Position numbers and translations under genes: made by a program. From positions 310,001-374,000 of the forward strand of contig CAVWNC010000003.1 of assembly GCA_963756455.1 (NCBI GenBank): a stretch of DNA of 64,000 nucleotides, in the 5' to 3' direction. A model generated the notes under the pieces. It was given only the letters and a program-made list of their open reading frames with translations. It was not told the DNA's origin and did no database searches. How positions within the stretch are numbered: position 1 is the first letter of the stretch; each line of letters starts with the position of its first letter. Positions 8,498-16,912 of this stretch are shown piece after piece. The DNA comes from DASQPA01 sp963756455 (lineage in GTDB: Bacteria > Acidobacteriota > Thermoanaerobaculia > Multivoradales > UBA5704).

Positions 8498-9481
8498 GTG
8501 CCAATGACATACAACTGGATGCCAACTTTCGGTGACTTCACCGCTAAGGATCGCCGTGTCACATTTCGCGGGCGTCTTCTCGAGGTCGAGACCGCCACTC
8601 GGGAAGGTCGCGAGGTAACCACAAAAGTACCGGCGGCGGGCGCGATAATCTCGGATCAGCCAATGACCAATGGCGTGGCCTCCGCGGTCGTTACGTTCAA
8701 GCGCGTCGGCCCGCTGACAGGCTGCGAGCTCATTGTCGGTTACGATGTTGCCACGCGCGGCTATCTCGCGGCAGGAATAACGGGTATGGAATCAGCGATG
8801 TACGCCATCCGCGAATGGTATCCTGGTGTGCGAGCGTCGCAGGTGCCTACCGAGCAGCCCCAGTGGATCCCTTATAACTGGGGTGGAGACCGTTCTTTCC
8901 TTCGACCAAATCAAGCTTACGCTCTTCGGGCATCGCTCCAGGGCTCCAGTGTCGTCCTCGAAATTGACGGTGTGCAAGTAGCCACAACGAACCTACGGTA
9001 CCCATTTAACCGGCCGAGACCTACCGGTATCTGGTGCTCTAGTGACTCTACTATTACCATCGACAAGTTCACGGTCGATGCGGAGAGACCTCTTGCCTTC
9101 GTCGTGATGCACTTCGCCAAGCCGTATGACGAAGTGTACTCGGAGGTAATACGGAACACGTGCATCAACTTCGGTCTGGAGCCTGTTCGGGCTGATGAGA
9201 TTTATGGTCCTGGCCTGATCATCAACGACATCGTAGAGCAGATCCATCGCGCTCAGGTTATCATCGCCGAGATCACACCCGAGAATGCCAATGTGTACTT
9301 CGAGGTCGGCTACGCATACGCTTGGAAGAAGCCGATAGTGCTACTGGCCCGCGAAAATACAGAACTTCCATTTGACGTTTCCGCCTTCCGGGTTCTTTTC
9401 TACGAAGATAGCATCGGTGGTCGTACGCGACTGGAGGAAGGCCTCAGCCGCCACCTGAAGGCAATACTTGGCACAACGTAG
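8498..9481 (+). CDS. LamG-like plus TIR/nucleoside-deoxyribosyltransferase-like protein (probable defence effector)
   Basis: The 327-residue protein has two parts. Residues ~15-195 are beta-rich and resemble a concanavalin/LamG-type sandwich (GCELIVGYDVATRGYLAAGI; SSVVLEIDGVQVATT; PTGIWCSSDSTITIDKF). Residues ~200-327 form a Rossmann-like domain of the TIR-like/nucleoside 2-deoxyribosyltransferase type: AFVVMHFAKPYDEVYSEV, then ADEIYGPGLIINDIVEQI, then ANVYFEVGYAYAWKKPIVLL, where E269 sits at the usual catalytic Glu place. Such domains cleave nucleotides or NAD in many immune proteins. The start is the GTG at 8498 or the ATG at 8504; neither has a strong ribosome site. Base composition is lower in GC than neighbours, and its end abuts a truncated vapC, pointing to insertion. 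Confidence 0.7.
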   Translation: MPMTYNWMPTFGDFTAKDRRVTFRGRLLEVETATREGREVTTKVPAAGAIISDQPMTNGVASAVVTFKRVGPLTGCELIVGYDVATRGYLAAGITGMESAMYAIREWYPGVRASQVPTEQPQWIPYNWGGDRSFLRPNQAYALRASLQGSSVVLEIDGVQVATTNLRYPFNRPRPTGIWCSSDSTITIDKFTVDAERPLAFVVMHFAKPYDEVYSEVIRNTCINFGLEPVRADEIYGPGLIINDIVEQIHRAQVIIAEITPENANVYFEVGYAYAWKKPIVLLARENTELPFDVSAFRVLFYEDSIGGRTRLEEGLSRHLKAILGTT

Positions 9482-9496
9482 GTGGCAGGTCGCTGC

Positions 9497-9664
9497 GAGA
9501 GGGTGCCGAGTTTTACCTTCCGGGCCAATCCGACTAGAAACTCGGCTACGGTCAAGTCACTGACGAGAAGATCCTCGGCGCCCTTGACGACGCTGTTGGC
9601 GAGCTCGCTGTTCACCTCCGGAACGTAGACCGGCAGAAGACAGCGAGGTATCCACGTAGATCAA
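9497..9664 (-). pseudogene. vapC-like PIN toxin remnant, frameshifted and 3'-truncated
   Basis: The TTG at 9664-9662 overlaps the antitoxin stop and begins LIYVDTSL, the first strand of a PIN ribonuclease with its acidic residue. One extra base near 9633-9642 then shifts the frame, after which LPVYVPEVNSELAN and LVSDLTVAEFLVGLARKVK continue the PIN pattern. Homology ends around KLGTLSQ near 9497, about 65 residues into a domain that normally runs ~130, right beside the end of the defence-type gene. The catalytic C-terminal acidic residues are missing, so the toxin should be dead. Confidence 0.65.
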
Positions 9665-9909
9665 TCTCTCTCATCCTCGCGCATCTCGAGGATGGTGTTC
9701 CCTGGGTAAGGAGGCGTCCCCAGGGCCTCGCGGAATAGTGCCATGTCGGGAAATCCGCGGTGGTCTGCTTTCCCCATGGAGTCTCTGTCGAGAGCCACTT
9801 CGTCGAGAACGATGACGGCCCGATGCCGGCCTCGAGGTACCGCCCCGGGAGCCTGAGCCGTGATCGTGCCGTCCTCCATCACCGTCGCGATCGTTTCGAT
9901 GGTCACCAT
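9661..9909 (-). CDS. Antitoxin of a VapBC-type pair
   Basis: This 82-residue protein (MVTIETIATVMEDGTITAQAPG...GRHRAVIVLDE) resembles short antitoxins that begin with a small beta domain and end in a disordered, acidic toxin-neutralising tail (EMREDERD). Its stop overlaps the TTG start of the vapC remnant, the normal coupling for such pairs. It should bind and block the toxin and repress its own promoter. Because the toxin is broken, this may be a leftover or may still act on a related toxin elsewhere. The family (VapB/AbrB-like or other) is not certain. Confidence 0.6.
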   Translation of the reverse strand: MVTIETIATVMEDGTITAQAPGAVPRGRHRAVIVLDEVALDRDSMGKADHRGFPDMALFREALGTPPYPGNTILEMREDERD

Positions 9910-10234
9910 GAGTTGTCCTCCAAGGGAAAGTCTACACGATCAGGCCGGAATAAGGTGCCTACTGAGCCACCAACGCTCGCCTGGCACCCCGCCGGTACCT
10001 CCACGGGGGTGGGCTCCGCCCTGAAGGCTGCCGACGCTGCTTTGAGGCCAGGGCTTGGCGGTACCGCACCAGCGCCGAGTGGAGATAGCTGTGGTTACGT
10101 TGTACCCGGGGCCTGCCACCGGCTTCGCCCCCCGCCCTTCGCCCTGGAGGAGTGCCGCTCGGTTCATCGAGTTGTGGTATGGTGAGAAAAACTAAAACTC
10201 AGAGGCTGCGATTTGCTCTGCAAGGAGGTGTGTT
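9910..10234. other. Intergenic region between vapB-like gene and FnIII protein
   Basis: No gene-like ORF or clear promoter was found. Near 10130 there is a GC-rich stretch, and a GTATGGTGAGAAAAAC stretch near 10175 could hold a -10 box but lacks a good -35. It contains the AAGGAGG ribosome site (10222-10228) of the next gene. Confidence 0.3.
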
Positions 10235-11074
10235 TTGAACAAGCTCTTGGGTACGAGAGGTGTGTTTCTCGCCGTTGCCCTGGGTTTTCTCGTGTTCGTT
10301 GCTGCTGCCGAAGCCCGTAGCGGCTGCTGCTCTCACCATGGTGGAGTTTGCGGCTGTGCCTGCTGCGACGGTTCCCCGCTCTCGGATATTTGCGCGCCGT
10401 ATTATCCGAACTGCGGGGACGGAGGTGGCACCGCGCCCTCGGCTCCTTCCGGTTTGACGGCTTCCCTGATCTCCCCGAGCGAGTGCGTTCTCAGTTGGAC
10501 CGACCAATCGTCGGACGAGACCTCCTTTCGCATCGAGTGGCACGGCGCCGGCGCTCTCTTTCACGAGATGGACTCGGTCGCTGCCAATGTCACCTCGGCC
10601 CGGATTGGCAGCCTCACCGCGGATACAACTTACACTTTTCGCGTCCGAGCAAGGAATGATACCGGCGACTCTGCCTATACCAACGAGGCCAACGTCACGA
10701 CGCCCCTGACTCCGAAGCCGGAGACTTGCGTCCCCTCTGCGACGAGTTTCTGCCTGAGCGGCGGTCGCTTCAAGGTAGCGGCCACTTGGCAGACGCCGGA
10801 TGGAGTCTCGGGAGCCGCCCACATCGTCCGGTTGACCGACGACTCGGGCTACCTATGGTTCTTCAACGATTCGAACGTCGAAGCGATCGTCAAGGTTCTC
10901 AATGCCTGCGGCTTGAACGGCCGGATGTGGTTCTTCGCCGGCGGCCTGACCAACGTCAAGACGGTGATCACCGTGACCGACACTCAGACCGGGATTGCCA
11001 AGACCTACACCAATCCCCAGGGAGCGCCGTTCGCACCCATCCAGGATACCGCGGCATTCTCGACCTGTCCCTGA
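10235..11074 (+). CDS. Secreted Cys-rich / fibronectin III protein
   Basis: The 279-residue exported protein starts at a TTG, chosen because AAGGAGG lies 6-7 bases upstream. After the signal peptide (VAAAEA) comes a Cys-rich segment (GCCSHHGGVCGCACCDG, then CAPYYPNC), like a conserved short motif in secreted proteins of environmental bacteria. Residues ~65-155 form a fibronectin type III domain (PSGLTASLISPSECVLSWTD ... YTFRVRARNDTGDSAYTNE). The last ~105 residues are a beta-rich domain (GYLWFFNDSNVEAIVKVLNA, WFFAGGLTNVKTVITVTDTQ) that I associate with repeated secreted proteins of Acidobacteriota; its function is unknown. It is probably surface or extracellular. Confidence 0.75.
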   Translation: MNKLLGTRGVFLAVALGFLVFVAAAEARSGCCSHHGGVCGCACCDGSPLSDICAPYYPNCGDGGGTAPSAPSGLTASLISPSECVLSWTDQSSDETSFRIEWHGAGALFHEMDSVAANVTSARIGSLTADTTYTFRVRARNDTGDSAYTNEANVTTPLTPKPETCVPSATSFCLSGGRFKVAATWQTPDGVSGAAHIVRLTDDSGYLWFFNDSNVEAIVKVLNACGLNGRMWFFAGGLTNVKTVITVTDTQTGIAKTYTNPQGAPFAPIQDTAAFSTCP

Positions 11075-11159
11075 AGGCGTTGAGGCGGTCGGGTGTCGTC
11101 ATCAAACCCGGCCGCTCCGCCCGTAAGCGTCAAGGCGGGCTCGATAAAATCGCCCAACC

Positions 11160-11570
11160 CGTCCCCGGCTACCGCCGGAAGCCCTCCGGAGTTCCACCGA
11201 ACCCCTCCAAACCACCCCCGCCTCTCTCCAAGGCGATCCCGAACCTCCCCAAACTGCCGCGCGCACCCTCCGGACACCGTTGGAACGCCTCGGAAACTCT
11301 CCAAAACGTCTCCAAAGTCACTCGGAGCGCCTCTAATTTAGTTTACGGTGTCCCATTTAGACTTTTAGGCCCGCGCGGTTCAGTTTAGGGACCGGCAAAA
11401 CGACTTTAGAGACCGTTCATTTCAGTTTATCGAGGCCCTTCCAGAGTTTTGAGGCCGCGTATTTCAATTTAGCGCGGGGGACTTCGAGTTTGGAGCGGCT
11501 TCCGCGGAGTTTGGAGGGACTTTTTCCGACTTTGGAGGCGTTTCGCCTGGCCTTTAAGTTTTTCCTCCTG
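11160..11570. repeat. Degenerate 21-bp tandem repeat array 2
   Basis: Roughly 18 units of about 21 bases fill most of the gap between the FnIII gene and the cytochrome gene. The left half is CCTCC-rich (for example GCCCTCCGGAGTTCCACCGA) and the right half is TTTAG/TTTGGAG-rich (GAGTTTGGAGC, GAGTTTGGAGG, GACTTTGGAGG near 11485-11550). Translation of either strand gives 7-residue periodicity (SKLRGSR, SKLEVPR, AKLKYAA, SKLWKGL), but there is no credible gene. It is the same class as the arrays at 6511 and 53188. Confidence 0.75.
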
Positions 11571-11729
11571 GACGGGGGCCGCTCGGCCGGCACCTCCATG
11601 GGAGGCACGACCCTGGCGCCGGGCTTCGCCCGGTGCTATCCTCCGAACCCAAGTTTAGAACAGTCGTGTACAAAGTTCCGTTCCGCGGCCGGTCGTCTCT
11701 CGGCCCGGGGCTTCTTCGGAGGGAGCGAG

Positions 11730-14700
11730 ATGAAATCGAGGCTGGCGTCGAAATGGCCATGGCTCCTGCTGCTCGGCGGTGCCGTCCTCCTGCCCACCTT
11801 GAGCCCGCCGCGGAGCGCGGGGGCGGCGCCTCAGGACAAGGTGGCGGCGCCGGTGGACGCATCGGCAGCCTCGTCGGCGGCGACATCGGCGACATCGGCG
11901 ACATCCGCGGCGGCGGCGGCAGCGGACGCCTTGGCCGCTCCGAAGGCGCCGGTCAAAGCTCCGGCTCCCGCGTCTCCGCCGGACTTCCAATGCACCAAAC
12001 CCCTTCCCCTGCCGAGCAGCCTGGCGTTCAACAAATCGGCGTATGAGTTCCTCCTCGACGGCTTCCTGCGCAGCCAATGCTACCGGCTCCTCGGTTGGAA
12101 GCATGACGCCGAGCTCCGCTCGACAGGCCCCACCTCCGCCACCTTGCAGCTCAAGGACGATCCCCATCTCCCCTCCTGGGTGACGACGAACCTGGGGACG
12201 CATGGCGTCGTCGCCATCTACTACTCAAAGGACGTCTACCGCTGGCTTTGCGAAGGCGACGCGGCGGGCGAGCGGCACTTCGTCTCGCAGTGCAAGGCGA
12301 CGTGCCAGCGCTGCCGGCTGGACGCGAAGGAGCTGGCACGGCGGCCGCGGCAACCGATCGAAGACGGCTCCATGATCCTCAAGCTGATGTATGGCAACAC
12401 GACGGAGGAGATCCTGCAAAACCCGCAGATCCCCCGCGGGCAGCCGACCTTCGTCGCCCTCATGGTGAAGGACGGCAGAGACACCCGGGACGGTTGGTTC
12501 TGGGGCTCGTGGGACCCCAACGCGAGCCAGGCCTCGCAGCTCGACTGGCCGCCGCCGGCGAACCTGCCCTACCCTTGGATGGGGTCCGGTTACTACTGCC
12601 TCAATTGCCATGCCTCGGCGGCGGGCGAGTCGACGTTCTCGCACCTTAACAACATCCTGGGCAATCCCGATACGTTCATCAAATATTACTACCAGGACCA
12701 GCCGCCCATCGCCGGCGAGCCCAAAAAGCAGGCCCTCCAGACGCTCTCCGCCCACGAACGGTTCGAGCCCCTGGAGAAGCTGCAGGAGCGGATCGACAAT
12801 GCGGGTCTGACCTGGAACAAGGTCCCCTGGCCGAACCCCGCCGTGCTGCGGGTCAGCCAGCCCATCCTCAAGGGCTATTCGAAGGATTTCCTCCAAACCT
12901 TCGGCGCCGGGAAGGTCACCCAGCCGAACCCGGAGCAGATCCTCGCCTACTTCATGCCGCCCGAGGTCTACGACCACGCCGTGGCCAAGTCCGCGGTCCC
13001 CCCGCTCTTCCTCACCTCGGACCAGTGCGTGGGCTGCCATGCGGCAGGCTCGACCGGTCTCCATTTCGACATGACGGTCCAGCAGCCGGACCAGCAGCCG
13101 TACAAAAACCTGATCAACATCGCCCCCTATGGCGAATGGCGGAGCTCTCCCATGGGCCTCGCCGGGCGGGACCCGATCTTTTTCTCGCAGCTCGAAACCG
13201 AGCAGACCGCCCATCCCTCGCTCGCCAAGCTGGCGCCGGACGTCTGCCTGCACTGCCATGGGGTCATGGGACAGCGGCAGTTCTGCCTCGATCAGTTCCC
13301 CGATCCCAAGTTCGGAAATCTGGTGTGCAGCAGCAGCAACCTCCTGGGCCTGGACGACAATTCACAGCCCATCTTCAAGCGGCAGCTTTTCTCGCGCGAG
13401 CAGGTGAAGGCCATTCCTTTCCTCGCGAGGACCCCGGAAGAGCAGAAGAATTCCGTCTACGGGGGTCTCGCGCGAGACGGTGTCTCCTGCAACACCTGCC
13501 ATCACATCGACGCCGATCCCAAGAAATCGATCGGGGATACCTTCACCGGCGACTTCAAGGTCGGTGCGGCCGATGCGATCCAGGGTCCTTTCGAAAAGCC
13601 GCAGCCGATGCCGATGGATCATGCTTTGGCGATCAAACCGGTCGAGTATCCGCTGGAGCGATCGTCCCGGGTCTGCGGCAGCTGTCACAGTGTCGTGCTG
13701 CCGGTCTTCGACGTCGACAAACCGTATCAACCGGTGGGGGCCCAGAAGCCCGAGATCATTCTGGAACAGGGCACCTATCCCGAATGGATCTTCAGCGACT
13801 ACCGGGACGGCGGCCCGACTCCGCGGTCGTGCCAGAGCTGCCACATGGGGACGGACTATCCGGGCGTGCCGGGCGCGCTCAGCACGAAGATGGCGAGCAT
13901 CCAGGAAGCGAGCAACATGCCGCAGACCGAGGGCCGGCTCCCCGCCTCGGACATCGATCTCCAGCCGCGCTCGCCCTTCGCGCGCCACACGCTCGTGGGC
14001 CTGAACGTCTTCTTCAATCTCTTCGCCCAACAGTTCCCGGACATTCTGGGGATCCGCATCCAGGACCCCATGCTCGGCACGCGGGGAGTGGCGCCGCTCA
14101 CGACGACCTATGATTCGATGATCCAACAGGCGGATAGCGCCACGGCGACGGTCTCGATTCCCAGCCTCTCGACTCAGAACCAGATGCTGGTCGCGAAGGT
14201 TCGAGTGTTGAATAAGGCCGGCCACAAATTTCCCTCGGGCGTCAGCTTCCGCCGCGCCTTCCTGACCTTCGAGGTGCTGGACGCGAACGGCAATCCGCTC
14301 TGGGTCTCGGGCCGGGTCAATTCGACCGGGGTGATCGTCGACGCCAACGGCCAGGCGATCGACGGCGAATTCACCTGGCTGCCCAATTGCGGGGATGGTG
14401 GGGTGGCCCTGCAGAAATTCCAGCCGCACTATCAGACGATCACCCGGGAGGACCAGGCGCAGATCTATCAGGAATTGGTACGCGATCCCCGGAGCAAACT
14501 GACGACGAGCTTCCTGTCGCTCGCGAACGTCGTCAAGGACAACCGGCTCCTTCCCAACGGCTGGACGCCGACCTTGAAGCTCGCGGAGGAGGCGGGGCTC
14601 GGCAGCAAGAAGTATTCGGCCGAGGATCTGGTCGAGCACGTGATGCCCGACCTGCCGGACGGCAAGGGCGGAAAAGTGGACGATCCCTGGTACAAGCCGA

Positions 14701-14990
14701 AAGCCGCCGGCGGCCTGGGCGGCGGCGGGGACGAGGTGTCGTACGCCGTCCCCCTCGGCAGCCTGAAAGGCAAGCCGGCGAGCGTGCGGGCGACCCTCTC
14801 CTACCAGGCCATTCCGCCTTTCTATCTCCAGGACCGCTTCTGCACGACCCCCGATCGGCCGGACACCGCCCGCCTCTTCTTCGTGGCGGGCCATGTGAAT
14901 CTCGACAGCACCCGCGCCCAAGGCTGGAAGCTCCAGGTGGTCTCGTCGGGAGCGGTGCCCCTGGGCGGGACGACGGCCGCCAGCCGCTGA
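11730..14990 (+). CDS. Large secreted multihaem (six CxxCH) cytochrome c-type protein
   Basis: The product is 1086 residues from the ATG at 11730, set by GGAGGGAG just upstream; the frame is open further back into the repeat array. It has a signal peptide, then a low-complexity Ala/Ser/Thr/Pro linker encoded by 9-base repeats. Six CxxCH haem-c motifs are visible: CLNCH (290), CVGCH (433), CLHCH (506), CNTCH (587), CGSCH (649) and CQSCH (701). The final third has no haem sites and is beta-rich (VRVLNKAGHKFPSGVSFRRAFLTFE), like the C-terminal domain of some multihaem oxidoreductases, with distal-type His around GHKFPSG. It should act outside the inner membrane in electron transfer. The redox partner is unknown. 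Confidence 0.85.
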   Translation: MKSRLASKWPWLLLLGGAVLLPTLSPPRSAGAAPQDKVAAPVDASAASSAATSATSATSAAAAAADALAAPKAPVKAPAPASPPDFQCTKPLPLPSSLAFNKSAYEFLLDGFLRSQCYRLLGWKHDAELRSTGPTSATLQLKDDPHLPSWVTTNLGTHGVVAIYYSKDVYRWLCEGDAAGERHFVSQCKATCQRCRLDAKELARRPRQPIEDGSMILKLMYGNTTEEILQNPQIPRGQPTFVALMVKDGRDTRDGWFWGSWDPNASQASQLDWPPPANLPYPWMGSGYYCLNCHASAAGESTFSHLNNILGNPDTFIKYYYQDQPPIAGEPKKQALQTLSAHERFEPLEKLQERIDNAGLTWNKVPWPNPAVLRVSQPILKGYSKDFLQTFGAGKVTQPNPEQILAYFMPPEVYDHAVAKSAVPPLFLTSDQCVGCHAAGSTGLHFDMTVQQPDQQPYKNLINIAPYGEWRSSPMGLAGRDPIFFSQLETEQTAHPSLAKLAPDVCLHCHGVMGQRQFCLDQFPDPKFGNLVCSSSNLLGLDDNSQPIFKRQLFSREQVKAIPFLARTPEEQKNSVYGGLARDGVSCNTCHHIDADPKKSIGDTFTGDFKVGAADAIQGPFEKPQPMPMDHALAIKPVEYPLERSSRVCGSCHSVVLPVFDVDKPYQPVGAQKPEIILEQGTYPEWIFSDYRDGGPTPRSCQSCHMGTDYPGVPGALSTKMASIQEASNMPQTEGRLPASDIDLQPRSPFARHTLVGLNVFFNLFAQQFPDILGIRIQDPMLGTRGVAPLTTTYDSMIQQADSATATVSIPSLSTQNQMLVAKVRVLNKAGHKFPSGVSFRRAFLTFEVLDANGNPLWVSGRVNSTGVIVDANGQAIDGEFTWLPNCGDGGVALQKFQPHYQTITREDQAQIYQELVRDPRSKLTTSFLSLANVVKDNRLLPNGWTPTLKLAEEAGLGSKKYSAEDLVEHVMPDLPDGKGGKVDDPWYKPKAAGGLGGGGDEVSYAVPLGSLKGKPASVRATLSYQAIPPFYLQDRFCTTPDRPDTARLFFVAGHVNLDSTRAQGWKLQVVSSGAVPLGGTTAASR

Positions 14991-14992
14991 CC

Positions 14993-15523
14993 CTAACGAT
15001 CGAGGAGGGCCACCCGGGTGAAGCGCAGGAATTCCCCGGGTTCGGCGCTCGCCGGCCGGTCGAGCCGCTCGCGGACGAACGTCACCCGGAGCGGCCCTTT
15101 CCACTCCCCTCGCTGGCGGAGCCCGCGGATCTGGTCGGTGACGTCGTAGGTGCGGCGGATGCCGAGGGTCTTCCCGGGATCAGTGAAGAGCGAGAGAGTG
15201 CCGACGAAATGAGAGTCCTGGGGGGTCGGCGTTCGGCCCTCGGGAAGATCGAGATACACCTGATAGACCGCTCCGGGATGGAGAACCTCGAGCCCATCGA
15301 TCGACAGGCGGAGATGGTCGCTCCGAGCGACGATGGCGGCGACTTTGTCCTCCGGCGGGGCCGAGAGAGTGACGGTGACCGGCGTGTTCCCCAGCCGGGT
15401 CTCCGCAGCGGACGTCGCGGCGAGAGCGGGCGGATCGTCAGGCGTTTTCATGGCGCAGGCCAGAGTGGCGGGGAGACAGGCGGCAAGAGCGAGGGCGGCG
15501 AGCGGGAGCCGGCGGCGGAGCAT
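14993..15523 (-). CDS. Secreted beta-sandwich protein, tyrosinase C-terminal-like
   Basis: This 176-residue protein has a signal peptide (LPLAALALAACLPATLACA), possibly a lipobox around LAAC. The mature domain reads HLRLSIDGLEVLHPGAVYQV YLDLPEG and later HFVGTLSLF, then RVTFVRERLD and FLRFTRVALLD. That order resembles the jelly-roll domain found after polyphenol oxidases (plant-type PPO C-terminal domain), here without the oxidase. Function is unknown. It ends three bases from the convergent cytochrome gene. A damaged paralogue follows at 15601-16087, so this is a tandem duplication. Confidence 0.65.
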   Translation of the reverse strand: MLRRRLPLAALALAACLPATLACAMKTPDDPPALAATSAAETRLGNTPVTVTLSAPPEDKVAAIVARSDHLRLSIDGLEVLHPGAVYQVYLDLPEGRTPTPQDSHFVGTLSLFTDPGKTLGIRRTYDVTDQIRGLRQRGEWKGPLRVTFVRERLDRPASAEPGEFLRFTRVALLDR

Positions 15524-15600
15524 GCGCAGAACCTCCTTTCCCTAGAAGGAAAAGAGGCCCCCGGGCTATTCCAGGTGGAGCCCGGGGGCACGTCCGCGCG

Positions 15601-16087
15601 TCAGCGCTCCTGAATCGAAACCCGGGAGAAGCGCAGGAACTCTCCCGGCTCGGCGGCGGCGGTCGCGGCGGTCGCAGCCGTCGCAGCCAGGCCGGCCGGC
15701 TGATCCAGCCGCTCGCGCACGAAGGTTAAGCTGCACCGCACCCTGGGCCCCCAGGGCCTTGGCCTTAGAGGCGAGGTCGAAGCTCCGGGTGATCGGCGCC
15801 GAATGGTCCGGATCGGCGAAAATCGAAATGTCCCCCAGGAAGGCGGGGCCGGCCGGATCGGGCTTCTGGCCCGCCGGCAGGTTCAGGTACACCTGATAGA
15901 CCGCCCCGGGGCGGAGCACCGTGATCCCTTCGACGACCAGCCGCAGGTGCCCGGGCTTGGGCGGCGCGGCGGCGAAGGGCCTCATGTGCTGGCCCACCGC
16001 CGCCGGCAGATCCACCTTGACCTGCACCGGGGCTTTGCCCAGACGGGTCTCGGCGCCGCCCGTGGCGGCGAGGACTTTCGCCGCCAC
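15601..16087 (-). pseudogene. Paralogue of the beta-sandwich protein with a C-terminal frameshift
   Basis: From the GTG at 16087 the frame gives GGAETRLGKAPVQVKVDLP and HLRLVVEGITVLRPGAVYQV, clearly like the neighbour at 14993. After KALGAQG the frame runs into Arg-rich nonsense, while a +1 shift restores VRCSLTFVRERLDQPAG, an Ala/Thr repeat, then EPGEFLRFSRVSIQER and a stop at 15601. The shift lies in CCCTGGGCCCCCAGGG near 15741-15756, so an extra base there (real or a sequencing error in a palindromic GC run) explains it. No signal peptide can be read upstream in this frame either, so the 5' end may also be damaged. Confidence 0.6.
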
Positions 16088-16232
16088 GGGCGTCGCTTCG
16101 CGGGGGAGCTTGACGGGAGGAGCGGCCTTGGTCGTACAGAGCCTGCGGCGGCCGGCTCCGGAGAGAGGTGGTGTACGATCGCGGGCCGGGGCCGGGCAGG
16201 CTCCAGGACCCGCGGCTCCGTACTACGAAGCG

Positions 16233-16877
16233 ATGGAGATCACTCCCCCCTCCGCCCGCCGCGAGGCGGCCAACGTGCTGCGCCTGGCGGCCGTGATCCT
16301 CCTCGTCACCTGGGTGTACCTGGCGAACACGGCGGCGCCTCAGGCAGGGGCTTCCGGGCGGACGAATCTCGTCTCCTTCCAGAAGCTCTTCCGGGACCTG
16401 GGTCCGAACGACCAGCGGATGTTCCGCTCGTTGCAAGAAGGGCTCCTCGAAGCGGAGAACCTCCGCGCCAGCTCCGGCGCCTGGCCGGCACCGGCCGCGC
16501 TCGCGGAGCAGGGCATCCCGCCCTTCGCCGTCGACCCCATCGCCAAGCAGAAGTACACCTGGAGCCTTCACCACGAGGGCATCCTGGTCAATTATCTGGG
16601 TCTTCCAGCGGCATCGTCGACAGCGGCGGCAGCGGCGGCAGCGGCGGACCAGCCGGCCTACCTGATCCTCGTCCAGGAGCCTACCCCCGGAGCGCCGCCG
16701 GATCGCGCGCCCAGCGACGAGGAGCACCACCGGCTGCCCAACGGCGACGTCCTCCATGTCTCGGTGTGGATGCACGATCGGGGCGGAAAGCTGGCGGATT
16801 CCCTTTTCGGCCTCCCGGAGGCGGACGGCTGGACCCAGCTCCTCGCCGGCTCGTCTCCCCCACCGACCGCACCATGA
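16233..16877 (+). CDS. Membrane-anchored protein leading the metal ABC importer operon
   Basis: The 214-residue product has one N-terminal transmembrane segment (VLRLAAVILLVTWVYLANTA) and a mostly periplasmic domain with an internal Ala run and the patterns YTWSLHHEGILVNYLG, AYLILVQEP and HRLPNGDVLHVSVWMHD. It resembles the small anchored proteins of unknown function (DUF6162-like) seen beside metal ABC transporters; that name is from memory and uncertain. It starts 36 bases before the binding-protein gene and on the same strand, so it is likely co-transcribed and may help pass metal to, or sense metal for, the importer. Confidence 0.6.
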   Translation: MEITPPSARREAANVLRLAAVILLVTWVYLANTAAPQAGASGRTNLVSFQKLFRDLGPNDQRMFRSLQEGLLEAENLRASSGAWPAPAALAEQGIPPFAVDPIAKQKYTWSLHHEGILVNYLGLPAASSTAAAAAAAADQPAYLILVQEPTPGAPPDRAPSDEEHHRLPNGDVLHVSVWMHDRGGKLADSLFGLPEADGWTQLLAGSSPPPTAP

Positions 16878-16912
16878 TGTCCGAATGAGATCTCCCGAAG
16901 GAGATGTGGAAC

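Noticed and set aside
11093..11341. Small Pro/Ser-rich ORFs in the 21-bp arrays as genes
   Set aside because: Open frames occur on both strands with the same 7-residue period, and none has a ribosome site or conserved start; repeat DNA explains them.
13362..15104. A 580-codon minus-strand open frame
   Set aside because: Antisense to the multihaem cytochrome gene; its composition is Arg/Gly-rich and no motif is present.
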